Shown piece after piece: positions 26,273 to 33,196 of a stretch of DNA of 40,384 nt. The notes below the pieces were generated by a model. The model did not search any database. It had not been told where the DNA came from and was given only the letters and a program-made list of their open reading frames with translations. A program made the position numbers and the translations under genes. The first letter of the stretch is position 1. Each line of letters opens with the position of its first letter. The DNA is from a virus: the IMG/VR virus record IMGVR_UViG_3300037010_001054, positions 1 to 40,384 of that record. One strand, 5' to 3'.

Positions 26273-26548
26273 TTACGCTGTTGTATCAGTTGCTACACTT
26301 TCTGTTGTATCTGGTGCCGGAGTAGCTTCAGCAGTCTCTTTTGCTGCTCGGTCAGCCCGAATGGATAGTACTAAATCATTTGATATTGTACGCATTGCTG
26401 CATTAAGTGTAATAATCTCATTCTCTAATGCAGTTTTCTTTTCCGCAGCTTCTTCGTATATGTGTACGAATCGCTGTTGAGCCTCAGTTAAATCACCGAT
26501 TGCTACTGTTGTACCATCCACATTTAATTCTTTAATTGTATCAGCCAT
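26273..26548 (-). CDS. small coiled-coil protein (DUF6447-like), 91 aa
   Basis: N-terminal strand segment (IKELNVDGTTVAIGDLTEAQQ), then a helix of about 45 residues (FVHIYEEAAEKKTALENEII) predicted to form a coiled coil, then a Thr/Ala/Asp-rich disordered tail. The layout resembles DUF6447, a small family in marine phages and bacteria of unknown function; this needs a profile search. Strong AGGAG ribosome site 7 nt before the ATG. It is the first gene after the promoter and palindrome at 26602-26661, so it and the next gene form a small regulated unit. Confidence 0.55.
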   Translation of the reverse strand: MADTIKELNVDGTTVAIGDLTEAQQRFVHIYEEAAEKKTALENEIITLNAAMRTISNDLVLSIRADRAAKETAEATPAPDTTESVATDTTA

Positions 26549-26601
26549 TGTAAATCTCCTATAAAATTGTTGGTTGTTGTATTATGTATATACTGGGTAA
26601 A

Positions 26602-26625
26602 ATGTTCGTACAGTTGTACGAACAT
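26602..26625. promoter_or_regulatory. palindromic operator-like element
   Basis: Perfect inverted repeat with 10-bp arms ATGTTCGTAC and GTACGAACAT around 4 nt. On the minus strand it begins 6 nt after the -10 hexamer, covering the expected start site and early transcript. It fits a repressor operator, or a 5' mRNA hairpin. Confidence 0.6.
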
Positions 26626-26631
26626 GTCTTT

Positions 26632-26661
26632 ATTATCTATACAATCTGTATTGATAGTCAA
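26632..26661 (-). promoter_or_regulatory. sigma70-type promoter upstream of the 26548 gene
   Basis: Minus-strand TTGACT (26661-26656), 18-nt spacer, GATAAT (26637-26632). Each hexamer has one mismatch to consensus. It would drive the genes at 26273-26548 and 25960-26262. Confidence 0.55.
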
Positions 26662-26720
26662 CACTTATTTTTATACGATTGTGGATTGCTGCGATATGTG
26701 ATTAATCAGAGTGAGTAGAA

Positions 26721-28031
26721 CTATAAATCCATCATATCCAATAGACTAGATGATGGATTGGAAGTTTCCGTATCTGGGTTAATATTCAATGGTGATTTTT
26801 TTGTTAAAACTAACGATGGTTTTGACGACTCATTATTTTCTAACCTTAACCAGGTCCTATTCCATTTCAAGTGTATCGTCTTACCTACTCCATCACTCGA
26901 TCTTGTTTTCAGGAATTGTATAGCCATCTCTCCAGCAGCTTTCATAGCATCGGTGAATATAATCGAGGCATATGTATCTGTCGTGTTTATCTTCGATATA
27001 CCACCGGCAATATGACTATGATTCAAGTCTGTAGCAGTTACTGCTCCGCGATTTTGTTGAGATGCAGTTATACCAATCATATCATAATCAACTAGAATTT
27101 GCCGCAGTTGTTCTGTAGATCGTTTATCTTTTTCAAAAACGTTATCTGCAGATACTTTTTCATTTGGATTCATCAAATCTAAATAATCTACAATAAGCAC
27201 ATCTGGAATGTATCCCCGCTTGAGCTCAAATTCTTTTAAAAATGCCCTGATATCATTAGGTGTAGATCCTACCGGCATCTGTTCGATGATGATATCTTCA
27301 ATAGTTTTCCCAGCACTGTTAATTTTTTGTATCGCTTCACTGGATCTTGCTGTTATGTCTCGTTGACTGATACCAGTTACCATACTCACGTACCGTCTAT
27401 ATATCATAGTCACCGGTAATTCCAGACTAATATACAATACTTTTAATCCACGTTGAGCGAAATTCAATCCGAAATTAGCCATTACCATAGATTTACCACC
27501 ACCAGAGTTCGCTGATAGTAATAACAGTTGTTGTCTATTAAGACCACCACCTAGTACATCATCAAATTCTGGGTACCCTGTTGGTATAGCCGGACTATCA
27601 ATTAACAACCGCATCATTGCTTCCGGATCTTCGAAAAAATTGACACCAAGGCTTCTATGTAACGATGTAGTTATAGCTTCCTTGATAATAGTTTCTATCT
27701 TACCATAATCACCTTTATCCAACAAATCGGGACATGATAGGATTGCTGACGAAATAGCTTCCTCTTTACAAAAAGATTCAATTTCTGTGGCACAATATTC
27801 TATTTTATCTTTGGTGATGATTCTTTTGGTGAGTTCTACATCAGATTCTGCGTATACCTGGTCCACATCCGGTGTTGTATTGTACAGTTCGTAGTAATTT
27901 TGTATGAATTTTACAGCATTTCGAAATTCCGGGTCGAAATACGCAGGTCGTATGATAGATGTCGTTAGTGCAAACACATCTGGGGATGATACAAGATATT
28001 CTATTAAAAGTTTTTGTTTTTCTGTTTTCAT
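26721..28031 (-). CDS. replicative DNA helicase, DnaB/T4 gp41-like, 436 aa
   Basis: RecA-type ATPase with Walker A SANSGGGKS (173-181), a catalytic Glu in ISLEL (201-205), Walker B DVLIVDYLDL (277-286), a glutamine-containing ITASQQNRGA sensor (321-330) and a C-terminal KTRSSDGVGK segment with a candidate arginine finger. The N-terminal 130 residues are helical, as in gp41/DnaB. It forms a hexamer that unwinds the lagging-strand template at the phage fork, working with a primase not seen in this window. Length is close to T4 gp41 (475 aa). A host-type promoter with a perfect TATAAT lies upstream, consistent with early expression; no strong ribosome binding site is visible. Confidence 0.9.
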   Translation of the reverse strand: MKTEKQKLLIEYLVSSPDVFALTTSIIRPAYFDPEFRNAVKFIQNYYELYNTTPDVDQVYAESDVELTKRIITKDKIEYCATEIESFCKEEAISSAILSCPDLLDKGDYGKIETIIKEAITTSLHRSLGVNFFEDPEAMMRLLIDSPAIPTGYPEFDDVLGGGLNRQQLLLLSANSGGGKSMVMANFGLNFAQRGLKVLYISLELPVTMIYRRYVSMVTGISQRDITARSSEAIQKINSAGKTIEDIIIEQMPVGSTPNDIRAFLKEFELKRGYIPDVLIVDYLDLMNPNEKVSADNVFEKDKRSTEQLRQILVDYDMIGITASQQNRGAVTATDLNHSHIAGGISKINTTDTYASIIFTDAMKAAGEMAIQFLKTRSSDGVGKTIHLKWNRTWLRLENNESSKPSLVLTKKSPLNINPDTETSNPSSSLLDMMDL

Positions 28032-28042
28032 TTTTATTTTTG

Positions 28043-28065
28043 CTATAGTTATAGTTATAGTTATA
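28043..28065. repeat. hexanucleotide tandem repeat in the helicase leader
   Basis: Nearly four copies of TATAGT (plus strand) lie between the -10 hexamer and the helicase ATG. The predicted transcript begins in or beside this repeat. Confidence 0.75.
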
Positions 28066-28070
28066 TTTCT

Positions 28071-28099
28071 ATTATAAAACCAACAATAACTATAGACAA
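28071..28099 (-). promoter_or_regulatory. sigma70-type promoter of the helicase gene
   Basis: Minus-strand TTGTCT (28099-28094), 17-nt spacer, perfect TATAAT (28076-28071), with the expected start about 33 nt before the helicase ATG at 28031. Confidence 0.6.
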
Positions 28100-28105
28100 C
28101 AAAAT

Positions 28106-29107
28106 TTAGCTGACTATTTTAATGGCAGGATATACAGATCTCAATATACTAGAGTTGATGTACAATTCACCGTCTATTTGATAAGATGAACCTATTGCAT
28201 TATTGATATCAATATCAACTATATCGAATACTTGACTTGTGTTTTTGTCAGTAGATTCATGTGGGTCATAGGACATTAAAACTAGTATATCTCCTTGTTT
28301 AATGCGATTATTATTACTGCCACCAACGGATATTGTGACACCACCTGTTGTTACTTGACTGAAGTAAAATGGTGATGCTGAATCAATCATCGAGCTGGTT
28401 ATATCATCAGCTATCACTGATGTACGTACAGTATATAGCTTTCCGTTGATGAATAATTGGTGTGTGTTCTTCCATGGAGACAAAAAAGATGCTTCGGAAG
28501 AGGCAAAGGTAAACCGCAGTATTTGCGTTTGGGTCGCAAACACAGGAGATATAAATTGAGTATGCAACACAATTGATGGTTCACTACTCAATGTAGCTAT
28601 AGTCAACACACGTCCACCTGTCAATAAAACCGGATTCGATAATAAGGCAGGTACATATTTTGGCACTAATTGGGATTGAGTTACAGTAGATCTAGCAATA
28701 CATTGTACCGTACCGGTAACAGCATCTTGAAATTCTACAGTAAGATTATATGGATCCACGAATGTTGTAGTAACGGGAACAACTTCTGTTAATACACCAT
28801 CAACAGTGTATATAAATGTTTGTATAGATGGATTCGTTCCTAAGTTATGGTGAATCATCCACTTTTTAGCGGCTATTGTTTGATTGTGATTGTAAAATAC
28901 TCGTCTAGGGGACCAATCCCCCAATCCTGTAGGATCTGGTGCTGGTAACTTTCCGCGAACATATGACGATTTTATTGATTGTTGTTTCAACATCCCCTTA
29001 CAATCACTCGTGATAATACAACGCCCTACTACCTCCAGCCCGAATTTGTTCTGTGGTATTTCTATAGATCGCTTGCATGTATCACATGTATAAACAACTA
29101 CCGCCAT
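28106..29107 (-). CDS. virion-like protein with N-terminal zinc ribbon and HNLG module, 333 aa
   Basis: Residues 1-40 hold four cysteines in zinc-ribbon spacing (C8xxC11, C30, C36). Residues about 80-140 form the HNLG beta module (KKWMIHHNLG at 81-90, ending TGTVQCIARS) shared with the fibre and two small genes. The remaining 190 residues are beta-rich, with no catalytic motif. Combining a metal-binding knuckle with a fibre-type module suggests a virion or host-surface-related protein, not a replication factor, although it sits upstream of the helicase. Ribosome binding site AAGGTGA. The exact role is unknown. Confidence 0.6.
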   Translation of the reverse strand: MAVVVYTCDTCKRSIEIPQNKFGLEVVGRCIITSDCKGMLKQQSIKSSYVRGKLPAPDPTGLGDWSPRRVFYNHNQTIAAKKWMIHHNLGTNPSIQTFIYTVDGVLTEVVPVTTTFVDPYNLTVEFQDAVTGTVQCIARSTVTQSQLVPKYVPALLSNPVLLTGGRVLTIATLSSEPSIVLHTQFISPVFATQTQILRFTFASSEASFLSPWKNTHQLFINGKLYTVRTSVIADDITSSMIDSASPFYFSQVTTGGVTISVGGSNNNRIKQGDILVLMSYDPHESTDKNTSQVFDIVDIDINNAIGSSYQIDGELYINSSILRSVYPAIKIVS

Positions 29108-29118
29108 ATATCACCTTA

Positions 29119-29403
29119 TTATAATAGTTGCAAACTTGATGTTTGCGAAAGATATGCTGTTTCCATTTCTTTACTAGCCGTTGCTGGCAATGCAGCCAAT
29201 GATTGTAATCTTACAGTAAATTCTCCGTCAGGATTACTTATGACCCAGGGTACAAAAGCAACACTAATTTGTCCATCTGGCATCCGTTGTGGTAAAATTC
29301 CTCTTGGTTTTTCAACTACTACAGTGTCAGTTGAAACATCTTCTGATAATTGTCGGGCCATAATTTCATCACCGTTTGCAAATTTTAATACAACTACTTC
29401 CAT
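29119..29403 (-). CDS. LSm/Hfq-fold-like small protein, 94 aa
   Basis: Begins EVVVLKFANGDEIMARQL, the Sm1-like pattern of a strand followed by a conserved Asn-Gly turn. It continues with TVVVEKPRGI and VAFVPWVIS, and ends in TAYLSQTSSLQLL. This order is seen in small phage LSm-like proteins of T4-like marine phages, whose function is not established. RNA binding is possible but unproven; the strand order and the C-terminal Y-x(5)-S pattern are the only support. AGGAGA ribosome site. It lies between the membrane protein and the zinc-ribbon gene. Confidence 0.55.
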   Translation of the reverse strand: MEVVVLKFANGDEIMARQLSEDVSTDTVVVEKPRGILPQRMPDGQISVAFVPWVISNPDGEFTVRLQSLAALPATASKEMETAYLSQTSSLQLL

Positions 29404-29416
29404 AACATTCTCCTAT

Positions 29417-29731
29417 TTAGATAAACTTTTCTATTATTCGAAACATTGGGTTTATGTACTCTACCAAATCAATATGAAATATTCTAGTGAATATCGTCAA
29501 TGAATCCCAGCATAAGAAAAATATTGATAGCCAAAACAACTGTTTGTTCTGTGTTATAGTACTATCAGTAATCCATATCAAGGCACCTATTATGTACAAT
29601 AACCAGGGTATTATAGACAATGCTGCAATTTTCGGACTAATGAGCAGTATTGTAGCAACTATTTGGCTACTAGTGGCTATCCACTTCATCACATTAATGT
29701 GTTTTATTATACATGCACCTATATTACCCAT
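29417..29731 (-). CDS. small inner-membrane protein with three to four TM segments, 104 aa
   Basis: The ATG at 29731 is chosen (AAGAG about 9 nt upstream; it overlaps the LysM gene by 8 nt) over a TTG at 29776. Hydrophobic stretches lie at about residues 14-31 (MKWIATSSQIVATILLIS), 34-54 (IAALSIIPWLLYIIGALIWI) and 64-84 (FWLSIFFLCWDSLTIFTRIF). There is no signal-peptide cleavage site and no holin-type hallmark beyond its size. Position next to a LysM protein makes a lysis or envelope role possible, but nothing in the sequence proves it. Confidence 0.6.
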   Translation of the reverse strand: MGNIGACIIKHINVMKWIATSSQIVATILLISPKIAALSIIPWLLYIIGALIWITDSTITQNKQLFWLSIFFLCWDSLTIFTRIFHIDLVEYINPMFRIIEKFI

Positions 29732-29954
29732 TAGTATAACTCTTTTCGGTTTGAGGCGTTCCAATAAATCCGACAAATATAGGAATTTTAACTCTATCCC
29801 CAGGGCGCGGTACCTGATTGTTATTGAGTGTGTTATACTTAACTGATAACATGTTCAATACAGATGTGCTCATCGCCATGTGATTATATTTTTTGATTAT
29901 TGCGTGGACTGTTTCTCCTGGGCCGAAGACGTGTTCGATGTGATCAATAGCCAA
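29724..29954 (-). CDS. LysM-domain protein, 76 aa
   Basis: A TTG start is supported by AGGAG 7 nt upstream; there is no nearby ATG. The whole chain is one LysM domain: FGPGETVHAIIKKYNHMAMSTSVLNMLS, then NNQVPRPGDRVKIPI. LysM modules bind peptidoglycan-type glycans; in T4, a LysM-like fold is part of the baseplate wedge protein gp53. A stand-alone LysM of this length might act as a tail or baseplate component or as a cell-wall-binding factor. It shares a message with the membrane protein that overlaps its end. Confidence 0.7.
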   Translation of the reverse strand: MAIDHIEHVFGPGETVHAIIKKYNHMAMSTSVLNMLSVKYNTLNNNQVPRPGDRVKIPIFVGFIGTPQTEKSYTNG

Positions 29955-29988
29955 TATAGTTCTCCTAAATTATACATATGATATATTA

Positions 29989-30585
29989 TTATTGTATTAA
30001 TGACAACAGATTGTTGTAATCACTAACTGACTTTTGTTTAATGGCATAATAAAATGGTATGTTATACAAAATAACTTCAGACCCACTAACAATGCCCTCA
30101 TGTAGGTCTTGGGATACGTAAGTATATTGTAGTAATTGTGTTACTATATCTACAGCTGTATTATCACCACCATCAAATTGTTCTAATAATTCATCAAAAG
30201 TATGTTTGAATTCTGTGTTTGAATTGACAACATTTTTGTTGTACATGAACTTGTATCCATTTATAGGAAATATGTAATATGGTTCAGTATTATCTTTTGG
30301 TCTGAATGATTTTTCCCCATTAGCAAAAATAGCCCGTTGATGCAGATTGGATACATTGCCGATATGTTCAAATGCATTATTAAACGTCTCAATGAATACA
30401 TCATGTCTACCATGAAAACGAACTTTGACTTTCGCAAAGTCGTTATAAGTTACTGATAAATTTTTAATTAATGGGTATCCATGAGATTCTGTTATGAATT
30501 GGCCGCATGAACTTAATAAATTGCGTTCGTATTGCGAAATTTGATACAAATCATATGATGGTTCTAGTATATCTGATATTCTCAT
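29989..30585 (-). CDS. unknown conserved-type phage protein, 198 aa
   Basis: No family is recognised. The N-terminus MRISDILEPSYDL resembles other phage proteins that begin with a short amphipathic helix. The middle has a charged strand region (KVKVRFHGRHDVFIETFNNAF) and the PYYIFPINGYKFMYNKNVVN stretch. The protein is soluble with mixed helix/strand character. It has a strong AAGGAG site and a perfect late promoter box 15 nt upstream, so it is probably a late gene. A virion or morphogenesis role is suggested by the promoter only. Confidence 0.5.
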   Translation of the reverse strand: MRISDILEPSYDLYQISQYERNLLSSCGQFITESHGYPLIKNLSVTYNDFAKVKVRFHGRHDVFIETFNNAFEHIGNVSNLHQRAIFANGEKSFRPKDNTEPYYIFPINGYKFMYNKNVVNSNTEFKHTFDELLEQFDGGDNTAVDIVTQLLQYTYVSQDLHEGIVSGSEVILYNIPFYYAIKQKSVSDYNNLLSLIQ

Positions 30586-30600
30586 AAAGGTCTCCTTAGA

Positions 30601-30612
30601 TATTTATAAATA
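30601..30612. promoter_or_regulatory. overlapping divergent late promoter boxes
   Basis: The 12-nt palindrome TATTTATAAATA contains a perfect TATAAATA on both strands (30608-30601 minus, 30605-30612 plus). It lies between the divergent genes at 30585 and 30651. The leaders would be about 9 and 33 nt. Confidence 0.65.
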
Positions 30613-30650
30613 CACTTATAAGTATTAAAAATATATGAGGGTAACTTATT

Positions 30651-31067
30651 ATGAAGATGTATGGCGTTGATGTTGCAGAAGGAACACATATAACAAACGC
30701 ATCTATTGCTGTTGGTGGGGACTTGCCATCTGCTGCTAATATAGGTGAATTATTTTATTATAGCACAGGAAACCCTGCTGTTGACGGATTATATGTATAT
30801 GGACCCACGGCGTGGGTAGCAGTAGCTGCACCTGCATTTAACAATACTACCACTTATCGGTATAGTCAAGTTGTGGCAGCTTCTACTTGGACTATAGTAC
30901 ATAACCTGGGAACAAAATACTTACATATATCTACATTTGTTGATAATGTCAACAACTCTTATGAAAAAATCATTCCGCTAAGTGAACAAATAATCGATGA
31001 AAATACGGTGGTAGTTACGTTCACCACCGCATATTCTGGTCAAGTTATATTAACAGGACTGGTGTAA
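30651..31067 (+). CDS. small fibre-like protein with HNLG module, 138 aa
   Basis: N-terminus MKMYGVDVAEGTH, then a presentation segment (DLPSAANIGELFYY, then LYVYGPTAWVAV at about 24-58) typical of phage fibre N-terminal domains, then one complete HNLG module (STWTIVHNLG at 78-87, ending GQVILTGLV). It reads as a miniature fibre lacking the long shaft of the 873-aa fibre. Ribosome site GAGGGTAA. It is the only plus-strand virion-type gene, expressed from its own late box at 30605. Perhaps an independently acquired fibre or decoration protein. Confidence 0.7.
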   Translation: MKMYGVDVAEGTHITNASIAVGGDLPSAANIGELFYYSTGNPAVDGLYVYGPTAWVAVAAPAFNNTTTYRYSQVVAASTWTIVHNLGTKYLHISTFVDNVNNSYEKIIPLSEQIIDENTVVVTFTTAYSGQVILTGLV

Positions 31068-31084
31068 CAAAAAAGGTTTTGTTA
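31065..31084. terminator. weak hairpin between convergent genes
   Basis: Perfect 8-bp AT-rich inverted repeat (TAACAAAA and TTTTGTTA, 4-nt loop). It includes the stop codons of both convergent genes. Its stability is low, so terminator function is uncertain. Confidence 0.35.
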
Positions 31085-31378
31085 TTTGTTTATACTAGCA
31101 ATAAACTCATTACATTCGGTAATAATTTTTGGGGCAATATATCGAGGTCCCCGCATAATATCATTAATCATATAACTAAACCTTACTTGAAGTTTATACA
31201 GCTCATTAGGTACTAAATTGGTTGTACCAGGACTAACTACACGAGCTGCACGTCCCATATCTTTGGTAGCTATAGCAAATGCGTGCCCCAGGTGATCGAC
31301 AACTCGTTGAATATCGCTGTATTGCATTTCCGGTGTCGGCTGTGTATTACGTTTGTATGGTTTGTTAGTATTGTACAT
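31082..31378 (-). CDS. unknown small protein, 98 aa
   Basis: Soluble, mainly helical chain with a basic N-terminus (NTNKPYKRN), a helix with VDHLGHAFAIATKDMGRAARVV at about 27-48 and a final helix (FIASIN). No family recognised. Ribosome site AAAGGAATT. It lies downstream of the RNA ligase and a 58-aa gene on the minus strand, so it may belong to that early unit. A nucleic-acid-binding role is conceivable from the basic residues but not supported by a motif. Confidence 0.5.
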   Translation of the reverse strand: MYNTNKPYKRNTQPTPEMQYSDIQRVVDHLGHAFAIATKDMGRAARVVSPGTTNLVPNELYKLQVRFSYMINDIMRGPRYIAPKIITECNEFIASINK

Positions 31379-31434
31379 GCATTAATTCCTTTGTATTTTA
31401 ATTAAAATGTGCAACAAGTGCACCCTTACTATGA

Positions 31435-31611
31435 TCAAGATGCGATTGGTGAAATCACTTCATCTAGATCATATAGTATATCATACATATCTTCTATTAT
31501 AGCGTCAACAGCTTCTAGTCTTATATTATTATCTTTAGTATGAACATCGATTAATAACAACAGATTGAGTTCCAAATACGACAATAGAGCATCCTTCTCA
31601 CCCGTATTCAT
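31435..31611 (-). CDS. small acidic protein, 58 aa
   Basis: A short gene directly after the RNA ligase: the ligase TAA (31614-31612) abuts the ATG at 31611-31609. The peptide is MNTGEKDALLSYLELNLL..., mostly helical and acidic, with an IIEDMYDILYDLDEV stretch near the C-terminus and no Cys. The exact stop-start junction suggests translational coupling with the ligase, but there is no separate strong ribosome site. No family recognised. Confidence 0.5.
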   Translation of the reverse strand: MNTGEKDALLSYLELNLLLLIDVHTKDNNIRLEAVDAIIEDMYDILYDLDEVISPIAS

Positions 31612-32586
31612 TTAAAATTCAGACATTTTCGAAAAGAAAAATGCTTTTGCTTTATTGTTGACCGATTTAGCAACGTCTGCCCATACGAAACCATTATCTG
31701 TTATAGTATCAACCTCCTCCTTCAAGATGTCATTTGCTATCCACTTGAGGTACGAACCTATATTAACTGGATCAATATCTAAATGCATTTGGTTAACTAG
31801 AACATCCATACCTTGTTCTAAGCGACCATTAGGTAGAATTGCCTCAACCAATGCATTAATGTTATTAACACGCTCGATATCGACAGATACTACCTTTTTG
31901 ACTTTAGAATTGCTGTGTTTAGTTCCTTTTGTTTTGAAAAACAACTCGGTGTCAGAAGGTCTCTCGATGCACCTCCATACTACACCTTCACCAATACCAA
32001 CCACACCAAACTTCTTACCCCATGGACACTCTTCTTCGACAGCCAAGGTAACTCGTTCAATTTCGGGTATAGCTTGTTCTGGGTTTTTGAAATCAACAGT
32101 AACTTTATATACCGGAAGTTCGTATATATTGTAAATATTCTCCGCATGATCCATAACATCCTTATGGTATATGAAGTCAACATATTGGTCATTTACCACT
32201 GCTGCAAATAGTACCCAATGTTTATCAAGTTCAGTAACGGCTACATTACTTTGAATACCTTTGCCAACCCATTCACCATAAAGTGTAATATCAGCATCGG
32301 GGTCTGTCGATATTTTATCAAAAATATCATCCAACTTTTCAGTAGGTATACGATGGATGAATGCAGCAAATCCAGCATTGTCCTTGTCTACTGAAATTAA
32401 ATGTTCTCTCGATTGTGCTTGATATACCCCTCCGACTCTACGCAACCCTGCATTTGTACCGTGGAGTTTAACTGTACCTACAAAGTTTAATGTTGGTAAT
32501 TTATGAAGTGCATTGATTTTATTGTAGTATCCGGTTACAGTTTTAACTACATTTCTGTATTGGCCGATTGATGTAAACTTTTTCAC
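31612..32586 (-). CDS. RNA ligase 2 (T4 Rnl2-like), 324 aa
   Basis: Nucleotidyltransferase motifs in order: motif I VGTVKLHGTNAG (catalytic Lys40), a YGEWVGKGIQ element (about 103-112, the Rnl2-type GE-x-G-KG), motif IV EGVVWR (about 201-206) and motif V FFKTKGTKHS (about 217-226). T4 Rnl2 is 334 aa and seals nicks in double-stranded RNA. The GTG at 32586 is preferred over a TTG at 32610 because AAAGGA lies 6 nt upstream and the N-terminus MKKFTSIG then aligns with Rnl2. A perfect consensus promoter lies directly upstream. The role is likely RNA repair against host RNA cleavage. Confidence 0.85.
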   Translation of the reverse strand: MKKFTSIGQYRNVVKTVTGYYNKINALHKLPTLNFVGTVKLHGTNAGLRRVGGVYQAQSREHLISVDKDNAGFAAFIHRIPTEKLDDIFDKISTDPDADITLYGEWVGKGIQSNVAVTELDKHWVLFAAVVNDQYVDFIYHKDVMDHAENIYNIYELPVYKVTVDFKNPEQAIPEIERVTLAVEEECPWGKKFGVVGIGEGVVWRCIERPSDTELFFKTKGTKHSNSKVKKVVSVDIERVNNINALVEAILPNGRLEQGMDVLVNQMHLDIDPVNIGSYLKWIANDILKEEVDTITDNGFVWADVAKSVNNKAKAFFFSKMSEF

Positions 32587-32617
32587 TGTAGATCCTTTGT
32601 AGATTGTCAATCTAGTT

Positions 32618-32646
32618 ATTATATGATAATGATACTATTTTGTCAA
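32618..32646 (-). promoter_or_regulatory. perfect consensus sigma70 promoter for the RNA ligase
   Basis: Minus-strand TTGACA (32646-32641), 17-nt spacer, TATAAT (32623-32618). The expected start near 32611 leaves a 25-nt leader to the GTG at 32586, with AAAGGA inside it. Confidence 0.85.
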
Positions 32647-32659
32647 CTTAATATAACGC

Positions 32660-32688
32660 TTGACTAATTAGATAATTATCTCTAATAT
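32660..32688 (+). promoter_or_regulatory. sigma70-type promoter for the deaminase-nrd group
   Basis: Plus-strand TTGACT (32660-32665), 17-nt spacer, TAATAT (32683-32688). It diverges from the RNA ligase promoter, with the two -35 elements 13 nt apart. Confidence 0.55.
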
Positions 32689-32745
32689 AAAGTCTGCTAA
32701 AAATAACACAAGAACTAATGGGTTATACCATCTCGCTCACCGCCT

Positions 32746-32753
32746 TATAAATA
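32746..32753 (+). promoter_or_regulatory. late promoter-like box just before the deaminase gene
   Basis: Perfect TATAAATA on the plus strand, 8 nt before the ATG at 32762. If used, the transcript would have almost no leader. It may be a real late promoter or a coincidence in AT-rich DNA. Confidence 0.3.
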
Positions 32754-32761
32754 ACTCCACG

Positions 32762-33172
32762 ATGAAGAAAAAATACAAAATAGCACATATGAAAGTAGCA
32801 CAGGTTTATGCAAACTTATCGCATTGTAATAGGCGTAAAGTTGGATGCGTCATCGTTAAACATGACAATATAATAGCCATTGGTTATAATGGGACACCTA
32901 CAGGAGCAGATAATTGCTGTGAGGGTTCTGATGGCACCACAATATCTACAGTAATCCACGCTGAAGATAATGCTCTCCGCAAACTTACCCGTTCTGCAGA
33001 ATCTGCAAAAGGATCTACATTGTTCGTTACTACGGCTCCATGTTTAGCCTGTGCAATAAGAATTGTTGACGCAAAAGTAAAAGCAGTGTATTATACAGAA
33101 ATATACCGCACTGATGCTGGACTCAATTATCTTGCTGATAGCGGAATAAAAACACATAAAATATCAGTTTAA
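32762..33172 (+). CDS. dCMP deaminase, 136 aa
   Basis: Zinc-dependent cytidine/dCMP deaminase fold: HAEDNAL (His66, Glu68) and TTAPCLACAI (Cys94, Cys97) supply zinc ligands and the catalytic Glu. The N-terminal RRKVGCVIVKHDNIIAIGYNG is typical of the dCMP deaminase/ComE family. It turns dCMP to dUMP for thymidylate synthesis. At 136 aa it is shorter than T4 Cd (193 aa). An in-frame TAA just upstream of 32762 rules out longer starts. First gene before nrdA and nrdB, so it feeds the same DNA-precursor pathway. Confidence 0.85.
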   Translation: MKKKYKIAHMKVAQVYANLSHCNRRKVGCVIVKHDNIIAIGYNGTPTGADNCCEGSDGTTISTVIHAEDNALRKLTRSAESAKGSTLFVTTAPCLACAIRIVDAKVKAVYYTEIYRTDAGLNYLADSGIKTHKISV

Positions 33173-33196
33173 TAATCATAATAATAAGGAATACAC

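Noticed and set aside
31409-31423. Hairpin GTGCA/TGCAC as a terminator after the 58-aa gene
   Set aside because: Only a 5-bp stem and no uninterrupted T-run; too weak to call.
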